Shown: in pieces, positions 14,656 to 22,279 of the stretch
Numbering within the stretch: position 1 is the stretch's first letter
Layout of the letters: each line of letters starts with the position of its first letter
Assembly (NCBI GenBank): GCA_002256345.1
Contig: NKIY01000007.1
Coordinates: forward strand, 1 to 34,479
Direction of reading: 5' to 3'
From: Bradyrhizobiaceae bacterium PARB1
GTDB taxonomy: Bacteria; Pseudomonadota; Alphaproteobacteria; Rhizobiales; Xanthobacteraceae
DNA: 34,479 bases
The notes under the pieces: model-generated
Told to the model about the DNA's origin: nothing
Databases searched by the model: none
What the model saw: the letters and a program-made list of their open reading frames with translations, nothing else
Translations under genes and position numbers: made by a program

Positions 14656-15471
14656 ATGAGAAATATGTCGAGCGCACCACGACCGCTCCTGAACGTTGTC
14701 GCGACATTGGTCGCACTCGCGCCTTGTGCGCTGTTCGGCCCGGCGCACGCCGCCGAATGCCTGCGCAAGGATGCGCTCGGCACCTCGCGTGTGCTCGAGG
14801 TCGATCCTGCGACCTATCCGCGCGTGGGGCTGAAAAGCTTTCCGCAGACCCTGCCGCTCAGGGATGGCGAGGTCGTGCTGACCTTCGACGACGGACCGAC
14901 GCCGGGAGTCACAGACAAGGTGCTGACGGCACTGGCCGCCGAATGCGTGCAGGCCACCTTCTTCATGGTCGGCCGCAACGCGGCCGATCACCCCGACATG
15001 GTGCGCAAGATCGCCCGCCTCGGCCACACCATCGGCTACCACACCTGGGACCATCCGCATCTCAACAAGATTCCGCTGGATCAGGCCGAGGCGAACATCA
15101 ACCGAGGGATCGAAGCGGTCGGAAAGGCCCTGCACGGGACCTCGAGCACGATCCCGAGCACCCCGTTCTTCCGGTTCCCGTATTTCGAATCGACACCGGA
15201 CCTGCTGTCCCAGATGGAAAAGCGCGGTATCGCGGTGTTCGGCGCCGATTTCTGGGCCAGCGATTGGAACAAGATGACGCCCGAGGAGGAACTCAAGCTG
15301 CTCACCGGGCGGCTCGAAGGCCATCGCAAGGGAATTATCCTGCTGCATGACCCGCAAATGCGGACGGCCGTGATGCTGCCGGCCTTTCTAAGGTACCTGC
15401 AGGAGCATAATTATCACATCGTCCACATCGTGCCGGCAGCGATGAAGACCGTGTCTGACCGGACACATTGA
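14656..15471 (+). CDS. Exported polysaccharide deacetylase (NodB-homology domain)
   Basis: The 271-aa protein has a signal peptide (residues 1-32, hydrophobic core LLNVVATLVALAPCALF, cleavage after AHA). The NodB domain shows motif 1 VVLTFDDGP (Asp78 catalytic base, Asp79 metal ligand) and motif 2 GYHTWDHPHL (His129 and His133, zinc ligands). Later motifs are FFRFPYF and the C-terminal GIILLHD. It is expected to remove N-acetyl groups from a periplasmic or surface polysaccharide, such as peptidoglycan or an exopolysaccharide. It is followed 70 bases later by a paralogue on the same strand with the same N-terminal block (ALGTSR.L.VDP...PR.G), a tandem duplication. Confidence 0.93.
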   Translation: MRNMSSAPRPLLNVVATLVALAPCALFGPAHAAECLRKDALGTSRVLEVDPATYPRVGLKSFPQTLPLRDGEVVLTFDDGPTPGVTDKVLTALAAECVQATFFMVGRNAADHPDMVRKIARLGHTIGYHTWDHPHLNKIPLDQAEANINRGIEAVGKALHGTSSTIPSTPFFRFPYFESTPDLLSQMEKRGIAVFGADFWASDWNKMTPEEELKLLTGRLEGHRKGIILLHDPQMRTAVMLPAFLRYLQEHNYHIVHIVPAAMKTVSDRTH

Positions 15472-15500
15472 ACCCGGCACCCAAGCTGGATTACAGACCG

Positions 15501-15530
15501 TTAAGGCCGCATTCATGGGGCCGCCCTTAA
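15501..15530 (+). other. Hairpin between the tandem deacetylase genes
   Basis: Perfect 6-bp outer arms TTAAGG/CCTTAA enclose an inner GGCC...GGCC pair. There is no T-run after it, so it is not a standard terminator. The 3' arm, CCCTTAAGGA, overlaps the region just before the next gene's start and could mask its ribosome binding site. Confidence 0.35.
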
Positions 15531-15540
15531 GGATTCGTCA

Positions 15541-16929
15541 GTGCGTTTGGAATGCGGCCGAGATTCGATGATTGCAAACGTCCTGGTGATGATCCGGAAG
15601 CGGTCGCGGACCGTGATCGGCGCGGCACTGCTGGGCTGCTGCTTCATGACGCCGCAGCCCGCCCTTGCCGCGGACTGCGCGGGTAATCCCAACGCACTCG
15701 GCACCTCGCGGACTCTCGTCGTCGATCCCATGGAGCATCCGCGGATCGGCACCATGCAATATCCGGAGACGCTGCCGCTCGCCGACCACGAGGTGGTGCT
15801 GACCTTTGACGATGGGCCGCTGCCGAAATACAGCAACCAGGTGCTGGCCATCCTCGCCAGCCAGTGCGTCAAGGCGACCTTCTTCACCATCGGCTCCCAG
15901 GCCCGGTTCAATCCGGACGGCGTGCGCAAGCTGATCGCGGCCGGGCATACCGTCGGCACGCACAGCCAGAACCATCCGTTGACGATGAACAAGATGCCGC
16001 TCGAGAAGGTGCGGCAGGAAGTCGACGACGGCATCGCCTCGACGCTCGCCGCGCTCAACGGCGACAAGAGCAAGCTCGCGCCGTTCTTCCGGATTCCCGG
16101 CCTGATGCGCGCCGAGGTTCCGGAAGCCTATCTGGCGTCGCAGGGCATCCAGGTCTGGAGCGCCGACTTCCCGGCCGACGACTGGCGCCACGTCTCGCCG
16201 CAGCGGGTCTACGACCTCGCGATCCAGCGCATCGAGGCCAAGCGCAAGGGCATCCTGCTGCTGCACGACATCCAGCCGCGCACCGTCGCGGCGCTGCCGC
16301 GCATCCTCGCCACTCTGAAGGAACGCGGCTACCGCATCGTTCACGTCGTCCCCGCGACGGCCGACCGTCCGGCGACACCGACCGAGCCGCAGCAATGGTT
16401 CATGCACCCGCCGACCGAGACGGTGGCGACGACGCGCTGGCCGAGAATTCCGAACTTCGTCTTCACCGCGACGCGGACGCTGCCGGCACCGGTGTTTGCC
16501 GATCTGGACTGGCGCGACGCCGACATCCTCGACCATGCGCAGCGCGCCCGCATCGGCGTGGCGGTCCGCACCCTGTGGCCGCAGCCGCAGCTCGCGCAAC
16601 TCGCGGCGGCCTCGACATTGCCCGTCCCAGCGGCCGGCGTGTTTCGCGTTCCCGAGGCGCTGGACCTGACCCTGCTTGCGACCCGCTCGACGGCCAGTCG
16701 CCGCCTCGCTGCTCCAGCCGCTGGCGCACCGCGCGCGCAGGCAATCTCCGCACGCCAGGTCAAGCATCCGAAGCAGGCAGCGCATCAGGTCCCCGCGGCG
16801 GCCGATGGCAGAGGCCGTGGTGCGCCGCTGCAGGTCGCGCCGCCGACGGCGAGCAATGCGTCAGTCCACGTCGCCAAGCGTGTCCCGCGCGCCGAAGCCT
16901 CGGCAGCCAGCAAGCGCGTGCCTGATTGA
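15541..16929 (+). CDS. Exported polysaccharide deacetylase with long C-terminal extension
   Basis: The 462-aa protein is a paralogue of the preceding gene. The signal peptide ends near PALAADCAGN. The NodB domain (about residues 80-275) has VVLTFDDGP (Asp90, Asp91), GTHSQNHP (His141, His145), FFRIPGLM and GILLLHDIQ. After about residue 285 comes a roughly 175-residue extension absent from the paralogue. Its first part (WFMHPPTETVATTRWPRIPN, FVFTATRTLPAPVFADLDW) could be folded. The last 110 residues are Ala/Arg/Lys-rich, disordered and strongly basic (KHPKQAAHQVPAA, HVAKRVPRAEASAASKRVPD). A basic tail on an exported enzyme could tether it to anionic polymer. The listed start is GTG; ATG 15568 (MIANVLVM) is an equally good alternative. 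Confidence 0.9.
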   Translation: MRLECGRDSMIANVLVMIRKRSRTVIGAALLGCCFMTPQPALAADCAGNPNALGTSRTLVVDPMEHPRIGTMQYPETLPLADHEVVLTFDDGPLPKYSNQVLAILASQCVKATFFTIGSQARFNPDGVRKLIAAGHTVGTHSQNHPLTMNKMPLEKVRQEVDDGIASTLAALNGDKSKLAPFFRIPGLMRAEVPEAYLASQGIQVWSADFPADDWRHVSPQRVYDLAIQRIEAKRKGILLLHDIQPRTVAALPRILATLKERGYRIVHVVPATADRPATPTEPQQWFMHPPTETVATTRWPRIPNFVFTATRTLPAPVFADLDWRDADILDHAQRARIGVAVRTLWPQPQLAQLAAASTLPVPAAGVFRVPEALDLTLLATRSTASRRLAAPAAGAPRAQAISARQVKHPKQAAHQVPAAADGRGRGAPLQVAPPTASNASVHVAKRVPRAEASAASKRVPD

Positions 16930-16935
16930 AGCGGC

Positions 16936-17310
16936 CTAGCTGGCCACGATCTTGGCGACGCAGAGCAGGATCACCAGCGCCAGGAAGAAGATGTCGATAT
17001 AGGATTTGATCTCGCCGGCGTGCCTGAGCTCGGTGACATCGGCGACGATCTGCTTGCGCGAGGCCGCAGCATTCGGTCCCTCGCCGGCCGCAGCCGCGAG
17101 CCGCCGCGTCTCGCCTTCGAGGCGCTCGATGCGCTGGAAGAAATAGAATGAGCGCAGGCCGGAAAGGGCATGCATCACCGCATAGACCAGAACCAGGATC
17201 GCGACGGTCGCGCGCTGCTCGTATTTCTCCAGCAGGTTCAGCGTGAAATAGACCAGCCCCAGGAACACGAAGTTGGAGACGGCACGGTAGACGTAGCTGG
17301 CAAAGATCAT
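16936..17310 (-). CDS. Small three-helix membrane protein
   Basis: The 124-aa protein starts MIFASYVYRAVSNFVFLGLV. It has hydrophobic segments at about residues 8-26, 36-54 and 104-121, and a charged, partly coiled-coil middle (FYFFQRIERLEGETRRLAAA). ATG 17310 has GGAG 9 bases upstream; a longer frame to 17391 adds low-complexity residues and is rejected. It ends 7 bases from the stop of the deacetylase (convergent). It starts divergently from the reverse transcriptase, with only about 85-220 bases between the starts. Compact 2-4 helix proteins next to retron RTs act as toxic membrane effectors in some systems (for example retron Ec48), so the position is noteworthy. I see no sequence match to a known effector. 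Confidence 0.8.
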   Translation of the reverse strand: MIFASYVYRAVSNFVFLGLVYFTLNLLEKYEQRATVAILVLVYAVMHALSGLRSFYFFQRIERLEGETRRLAAAAGEGPNAAASRKQIVADVTELRHAGEIKSYIDIFFLALVILLCVAKIVAS

Positions 17311-17395
17311 CGGGAACTCCGGGTGGGGCAGGCTCGCGGCGGCGCGATCGGGAGACGCGACGGCCTCCGGTCGGCAGCGACATACCAGCAAGGCC

Positions 17396-18958
17396 GTGCA
17401 ACAGTTACTCTACCCTGCTGGTGTTACAGAACCGCATCGATCGACACCTCGACGTCACACGCGCGAAGTCTGCCTGCACCAGGAGCCCATTGACGTCCGC
17501 CAGTCGTCGAAGGACGAGGTCATCCTCGAGGAGATGATCCGGCTCGGCTTCTGGCCCGACGGCGAAGACGCGCCGGCGCCCGCCGCGGACGTCATCCGCG
17601 CCCGTGCCGATGCGATGCGCGAGCTCACCGAGTTGCAGCGCCAGAACGCCATGCTCGGCGATCCCCAGCGCGCGCTGAAGGAGATGCACAAGCGCCGCAA
17701 GGCCGAGGCGATGGCGCGGCGGCAGGAGACAAAGCGTCGCAACGCCGAGGCGCGACAAAGCCGGGCCTTTGCCTGGTACGATCGGCGCAAGCGCGACGTG
17801 CTCTATCTCGGCGAGGACGTCTCGCGCGGCCTTCATGCCCGCACCACGGCGACGCTCCTGCGCGACGGCCTGCCCCCGCTCGCCGATGCCAAGGCGCTGG
17901 CTGATGCGATGGGCGTGCCACTTGGCGAGTTGCGCTTCCTCGCTTTCAACAGGAAGGTGGCGTCGGTCAACCACTATCAGCGCTTCACGATCCCGAAGAA
18001 GAGCGGCGGCGAGCGGTTGATCTCGGCACCGATGCCGCGCCTCAAGCGCGCGCAGTATTGGGTGCTCGAGAACATTCTCGCGCGGGTGCCGCTGCATGAT
18101 GCCGCGCATGGATTTGCGCCGCAGCGCTCGATCCTGACCAATGCGCGCAACCATGTCGGCCGTGACGTGGTGATCAATCTCGATCTCAAGGATTTCTTCC
18201 CGACCCTGACTTACGCCCGCGTCAAGGGCCTGTTCGAGGCGCTGGGCTACGCGGAGGCAGTCGCGATCCCGCTTGCGCTGCTGTGCACCGAGCCGATGGT
18301 CGACCAAGTCGCGCTCGACGGCGAGCGACATTTCATCGCGGACGGTCCGCGGCTGCTGCCGCAGGGCGCGCCGACCAGCCCGGCGATCACCAACCTGATC
18401 TGCCGCAAGCTCGACAAACGCCTTGTCAGGCTCTCACGCGTCCTCGGCTTCGTCTACAGCCGCTGCGCCGACGATCTGACCTTCTCCGGCTCGGGCGAAG
18501 CGGTGAAGAAGATCGGCACCCTGATCAAGGCCGTGCACGGCATCGTCGCGGCCGAAGGGTTCAATGTCCATCCGGACAAGACCCGCGTGATGCGCCGCTC
18601 GTCGCGCCAGGAGGTCACCGGCCTCACCGTCAACGAGGCGGTGGCCGTGCCGCGTGACCTGCTGGTCGCGCTGGCGCGGCAGGACGAAAAGAAGCGGGCT
18701 GCGCATGCGCGCGTCACAGCGCCCATCCCGTCGCGCGTGCCCAATGTCCCGTCACCGCCAGCGGATGCGACGCGTGCGGCCGGTCCGCAGGCGGCTCCTG
18801 CAACTGGACCGGCGACGGCACCAAGCAAGAAAAGGCAGCCGTGGTTCGTCACCGCATTGGTGATCCTGGTGGCTCTCGCATTCCTACCGCTCCCCGGCGG
18901 CCCCGCGATCGCCGGCGCGATGCTGTTTCTGTACTTCAGCCGATGGTGGAGGCGCTGA
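17396..18958 (+). CDS. Retron-like reverse transcriptase with C-terminal membrane segment
   Basis: The 520-aa protein (numbered from GTG 17396; ATG 17534, residue 47, is the only in-frame ATG near the start) has an N-terminal extension to about residue 190 with a basic helix (EMHKRRKAEAMARRQETKRR). The RT core follows (about 190-420): HYQRFTIPKKSGGERLISAP, NLDLKDFFPTL (Asp263), LPQGAPTSPAITNL, then YSRCADDLTFSG with the two catalytic Asp (359, 360) but Cys357 in place of the YADD Tyr. The retron VTG motif is at EVTGLTVNEAVAVPR. QGAPTSP, VTG and the long extension resemble myxobacterial retron RTs such as that of Mx162. After about residue 440 the expected thumb is replaced by a Pro/Ala linker and a hydrophobic region (about 484-515, PWFVTALVILVALAFLPLP..AGAMLFLYF). 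No group II intron maturase or integrase domain is seen. Confidence 0.88.
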   Translation: MQQLLYPAGVTEPHRSTPRRHTREVCLHQEPIDVRQSSKDEVILEEMIRLGFWPDGEDAPAPAADVIRARADAMRELTELQRQNAMLGDPQRALKEMHKRRKAEAMARRQETKRRNAEARQSRAFAWYDRRKRDVLYLGEDVSRGLHARTTATLLRDGLPPLADAKALADAMGVPLGELRFLAFNRKVASVNHYQRFTIPKKSGGERLISAPMPRLKRAQYWVLENILARVPLHDAAHGFAPQRSILTNARNHVGRDVVINLDLKDFFPTLTYARVKGLFEALGYAEAVAIPLALLCTEPMVDQVALDGERHFIADGPRLLPQGAPTSPAITNLICRKLDKRLVRLSRVLGFVYSRCADDLTFSGSGEAVKKIGTLIKAVHGIVAAEGFNVHPDKTRVMRRSSRQEVTGLTVNEAVAVPRDLLVALARQDEKKRAAHARVTAPIPSRVPNVPSPPADATRAAGPQAAPATGPATAPSKKRQPWFVTALVILVALAFLPLPGGPAIAGAMLFLYFSRWWRR

Positions 18959-19149
18959 GCCAACGCCCGGCCCGGTCAGGCTCGATCGGGAGAATCGCTG
19001 CGGGCAATTCAACGCAGGCGGCGTCGGGATGGCAGGCTGCCGTGCGAGCTGGGAGCGGAGCAAAATCGCAACATTCGATAGCGCCACCGCGCCCCATGCA
19101 AAGCGCATGGCAGCTAAAACAGCAACGATTTCAATCGCAATTCTAGGGG

Positions 19150-19234
19150 TGGTGCGCTCGGAGGGACTCGAACCCCCACGGTGTTACCCACTGCCACCTC
19201 AAGGCAGCGCGTCTACCAATTCCGCCACGAGCGC
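19150..19234 (-). tRNA. tRNA-Leu, anticodon GAG
   Basis: The 85-base tRNA gene on the minus strand includes an encoded CCA. The acceptor arms are GCGCTCG and CGAGCGC, with discriminator A. The D-arm contains TGGCGGAATTGGTAGACGCG, characteristic of leucine tRNAs. The anticodon stem CTGCC/GGCAG encloses TTGAGGT, giving anticodon GAG (reads CUC and CUU). A long variable arm (GTGGGTAACACCG) confirms a class II tRNA, and the T-arm holds GGTTCGAGTCC. It lies between the reverse transcriptase and the FliN-like gene. Confidence 0.97.
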
Positions 19235-19326
19235 TAAGGATGTCGGATGGAACCCTAAGGCGCCGCCGCATCGAGGGGGCCATGTAACAAATCACGGATG
19301 CAGGGACAAGCGGCTTGATGCTTGAA

Positions 19327-19572
19327 TTAACTGCGAACCCCGGGAGATTTCGGCAGCATTTGCTTGACCTCGACCGCAATCCGGTTGCGGTCGACCAGAA
19401 CCACGCCGCTGGCCACCGGCAGGTTGTTGGCGAGGATCTTGACCTCGTCGGCCTCGGTGGCATCCAGTTCGATGATGGCACCGCGGGAGAGCCGCATGAC
19501 CTGGTGAATCGGCATAGTGGTGGTACCGAGGACCACCATGAGATCGACGCTGACTTTATCGAGGGTGGGCAC
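19327..19572 (-). CDS. FliN/SpoA-domain protein (81 aa)
   Basis: The whole protein is one SpoA (FliMN C-terminal) domain: VSVDLMVVLGTTTMPIHQVM, LSRGAIIELD, EVKILANNLPVASGVVLVD, NRIAVEVKQML. This is the fold of the flagellar switch protein FliN and of type III secretion C-ring proteins. The start must be GTG 19572, because a stop (TAG) lies 9 codons upstream in frame. It is shorter than typical FliN (about 110-140 aa), lacking the acidic N-terminal extension. It is isolated from any flagellar gene and divergent from lipB with 60 bases between. It could be a second motor-switch component, as rhizobia often have two flagellar systems, or a secretion C-ring paralogue. Confidence 0.88.
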   Translation of the reverse strand: MPTLDKVSVDLMVVLGTTTMPIHQVMRLSRGAIIELDATEADEVKILANNLPVASGVVLVDRNRIAVEVKQMLPKSPGVRS

Positions 19573-19632
19573 TTCTGAACCGCCGAACGGGAACTAGATT
19601 GTGGGTTCACCTGACCATGTTAGGGTTAGCTA

Positions 19633-20361
19633 ATGGTTAACGACCGCCAAAGCCTCGATCTGACGACGTTTGCACGCCCCTCGGGCGGCGACGCGGTCGA
19701 ATGGCGGATCTCAAATAGTCCGGTCCCCTACCCCGATTCTCTCGCCGCGATGGATGCACGGGTCGCAGCGATCGCCACGGGCGAGGCGCCAGAACTGGTG
19801 TGGCTGCTGGAGCATCCGCCGCTCTATACCTCCGGCACCAGCGGCAAGGCCGACGACCTGCTCGACGCGCGCTTTCCGACCTTCCAGAGCGGCCGCGGAG
19901 GCCAGGTCACCTATCACGGCCCGGGCCAGCGCGTGGCCTATGTGATGCTCGACCTCAAGGGGCGCCGGCCGGACGTGCGCGCCTATGTCGCTTCGCTGGA
20001 AGAATGGATTATCCGGACGCTTGCGGCCTTCAACGTCCGCGGCGAGCGCCGCGAGGACCGCGTCGGGGTCTGGGTGAAACGCCCGGACAAGGGGCCTGGC
20101 CATGAGGACAAGATCGCCGCGATCGGCGTGCGGCTGCGCCGCTGGGTCTCGTTCCACGGCATCGCGATCAATGTCGAGCCCGACCTTTCGCACTTCCAGG
20201 CGATCGTGCCCTGCGGCGTGGTCGATCCGCGCTACGGCGTGACCTCGCTGGTCGATCTCGGGCTGCCGGTCACGATGGCCGACGTCGACATCGCGCTCCG
20301 GCAGGCCTTTTCCGAAGTGTTCGGCGACACCGCGGCGCGGCTGCGGGAAACCGCGATCTAA
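19633..20361 (+). CDS. lipB: Octanoyltransferase LipB
   Basis: The 242-aa enzyme transfers octanoyl from acyl carrier protein to the lipoyl domains of 2-oxoacid dehydrogenases and GcvH, the first step of protein lipoylation, in the cytosol. Conserved motifs are [14 protein letters not shown], the signature [21 protein letters not shown] (residues 88-108), the catalytic Lys160 in [18 protein letters not shown], and the catalytic Cys194 in [16 protein letters not shown]. Length is normal. Its TAA stop overlaps the TAG stop of the convergent membrane-protein gene. No lipA is nearby. Confidence 0.97.
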   Translation: MVNDRQSLDLTTFARPSGGDAVEWRISNSPVPYPDSLAAMDARVAAIATGEAPELVWLLEHPPLYTSGTSGKADDLLDARFPTFQSGRGGQVTYHGPGQRVAYVMLDLKGRRPDVRAYVASLEEWIIRTLAAFNVRGERREDRVGVWVKRPDKGPGHEDKIAAIGVRLRRWVSFHGIAINVEPDLSHFQAIVPCGVVDPRYGVTSLVDLGLPVTMADVDIALRQAFSEVFGDTAARLRETAI

Positions 20362-20831
20362 CCGGGCTTCCTGCGCGTCGCGACGGCGTGATCAGCAACG
20401 GGTCTTGCCGGCTCGCCGCTGCCCGCGTGACGGCCGGCAATGCGCCAATAGGCCACCCCTGCAGCAAATCCAGCAACGCCAAACAGCAAGCCGATCACCG
20501 GATTCCACGAGCCGCTGGCGCCCACGAGAAGGCTGACGCTGATTACGCCGATGCCAGCGCCAACGAAGCCGAAGAACAGGACCGAGCGGATCGCAAGCCG
20601 CTCACTAAGCCAGATAACCAAAACGGACGGAATGGCCGTCAACGCGCCTATGACGACGAAGTCGATCAGCGCGAAGACAAGAAGTGCAAGACCGCCCTCG
20701 AGAAATCTCACCAGATCGCGACCGGACGCGATCGCCAGGACCACCAGCCCTAAGCCACACATAACCGCCGTTGCGGCGGCGCATCCGGCCAGCCATCCCG
20801 TCAGCGCGCGAGAACACGTACCAGATGTCAC
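20358..20831 (-). CDS. Hydrophobic membrane protein (157 aa)
   Basis: The frame begins with GTG 20831, preceded by a strong ribosome binding site (GGGGAGGG, about 5 bases upstream). Four hydrophobic segments are visible, at about residues 10-32, 43-70, 76-97 and 103-125 ([80 protein letters not shown]), followed by a short charged tail. I do not recognise a family. It starts 12 bases after the epimerase gene ends, so it is probably the last gene of that operon. Its 3' end overlaps lipB by four bases tail to tail. Confidence 0.75.
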   Translation of the reverse strand: MTSGTCSRALTGWLAGCAAATAVMCGLGLVVLAIASGRDLVRFLEGGLALLVFALIDFVVIGALTAIPSVLVIWLSERLAIRSVLFFGFVGAGIGVISVSLLVGASGSWNPVIGLLFGVAGFAAGVAYWRIAGRHAGSGEPARPVADHAVATRRKPG

Positions 20832-20842
20832 TCTGCCCTCCC

Positions 20843-22279
20843 CTACAAGATCGCCTCGAACGCGCTGCGCAACGTTTCGTGCCGGAACACAAAGCCGTTG
20901 CTCAGCGCCTTGTTCGGCAGCACGCGCTGACCGCCGAGCAGCAACTCGTCGGCGAAGTCGCCGCCGACGGCACGCAGCAGCGCGGCCGGCACGCGGAAGA
21001 TCGTGGGCCGGTGCAGGCGACGTCCGAGCTCTTCGGTGAATTTCGTGTTGGTGACCGGGATCGGGGCGGTCGCGTTGATCGGCCCTGAGAGCTCGGGCTT
21101 CGCGATCACATGCGCGATCAGCCGCACGAGGTCGTCGCGCTCGATCCACGACATCCACTGCCTGCCGGAGCCGAGCGGCCCGCCGAGACCGAACTCGAAC
21201 GGCGTCAGCATCCGCGTGATGAAGCCGCCGTCGGTGCCTACCACGAGTCCGATCCGCAAATACGCCACGCGCACGCCGTGGTCGGCGGCGGGTCTGGCCG
21301 CGTTCTCCCAGGCCTCGCACAGTTCGTGACTGAAGCAGGCATGGGACTTCGCCGACTCGGTGAGCACCTGGTCCTGCCAGAGCCCGTACCAGCCGATCGC
21401 CGATCCACTCACCAAGACCTGCGGCTTGCGCTCGAGGCGCGCGATCAGCTTGACGACATCAGCGGTCATATCGACGCGCGAGGCTATGATCCTGCGGCGC
21501 TTGGCCTCGGTCCACAGGCCGTTGCCGATCGGCTCACCGGCGAGATTGACGACGGCGTCGATCACTGAACACGCAGGCAACTGGTCGAGGCTGGTGATCA
21601 GCGTCACCGGCGGCGACAGCGTCTCGGCCTTGGCCGGATTGCGGATCAGCGCGATCACCTGATGGCCCGATGCGGCGAGGCTTGCGACCAGGCGGCTGCC
21701 GATGAAGCCGGTCGCGCCGGTGATCAGTACGGTCTGACGGGGCGGCAGTTTCTCGACGAGCGTCGCAGCCGGCACGGTTGCCATCCGTCCCAGGCGTCGG
21801 GACGCGGCAAAGTCGCGCGCGCCGAACAGCGCCGCACCGAAGGCCGCGGTGGTCGCAAAAATGCTCAGGAGCCCGGCATAAGCGGGAGCGATCCCGGTCG
21901 GCTGCGTGGTCCAGCCGATCAGCACCGGCACCAGCAGCACGAGGATCGCGCCGTAGTTGATCGCCAGCAGCGTGTGATTGATCCGCTCGCTCGGCGGCAG
22001 CTTGCGGCTCAGATCCTCCTCGACGAAATCCATCAGCGTGATGACGACCTCGACCGCGAGCACGGCCAGGATGGCAATCGCAAGAATGCCGTGCACCTCG
22101 AGCCAGCCGAGCACGAGGAACAGCAGCGCATAGAGCATGTTGCGGACGCTGTGCAGCTGCAGCTCATGGCGCTGCGATGGACGCCAGGCGAGCCGCTCGG
22201 TGAATTCATGGTGATAGAAGGTGTCGAAGGCGCCCATCGCGATCTGGATGGCGACCAGGGTCCACAGCAGCGGCGTCAT
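20843..22279 (-). CDS. TIGR01777-family epimerase fused to an N-terminal membrane domain
   Basis: The 478-aa protein has two parts. Residues 1-155 form a membrane domain with about four helices (LLWTLVAIQIAMGAFDTFYH, LYALLFLVLGWLEVHGILAI, ILVLLVPVLIGW, LLSIFATTAAFGAALFG). From residue 183 there is an NAD(P)-binding extended SDR domain (VLITGATGFIGSRLVASLA). Its diagnostic motifs belong to the YfcH/TIGR01777 group: VVNLAGEPI, SRVDMTADVV, SGSAIGWYG and FSHELCEAWE. The C-terminal part (PAALLRAVGGDFADELLLGG) is the DUF1731 tail. It overlaps the DUF4166 gene by four bases (ATGA). Many TIGR01777 proteins are stand-alone; this fusion anchors the enzyme to the membrane. The substrate is unknown. Confidence 0.9.
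   Translation of the reverse strand: MTPLLWTLVAIQIAMGAFDTFYHHEFTERLAWRPSQRHELQLHSVRNMLYALLFLVLGWLEVHGILAIAILAVLAVEVVITLMDFVEEDLSRKLPPSERINHTLLAINYGAILVLLVPVLIGWTTQPTGIAPAYAGLLSIFATTAAFGAALFGARDFAASRRLGRMATVPAATLVEKLPPRQTVLITGATGFIGSRLVASLAASGHQVIALIRNPAKAETLSPPVTLITSLDQLPACSVIDAVVNLAGEPIGNGLWTEAKRRRIIASRVDMTADVVKLIARLERKPQVLVSGSAIGWYGLWQDQVLTESAKSHACFSHELCEAWENAARPAADHGVRVAYLRIGLVVGTDGGFITRMLTPFEFGLGGPLGSGRQWMSWIERDDLVRLIAHVIAKPELSGPINATAPIPVTNTKFTEELGRRLHRPTIFRVPAALLRAVGGDFADELLLGGQRVLPNKALSNGFVFRHETLRSAFEAIL

Noticed and set aside
19094-19110. Hairpin CCATGC-AAAGC-GCATGG between the RT gene and tRNA-Leu
   Set aside because: No T-run follows on either strand, so it is not called a terminator; it could be chance.
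18959-19260. Integration site at the tRNA-Leu gene next to the RT
   Set aside because: tRNA genes often host mobile elements, but I found no integrase and no repeated tRNA 3' end in the window.
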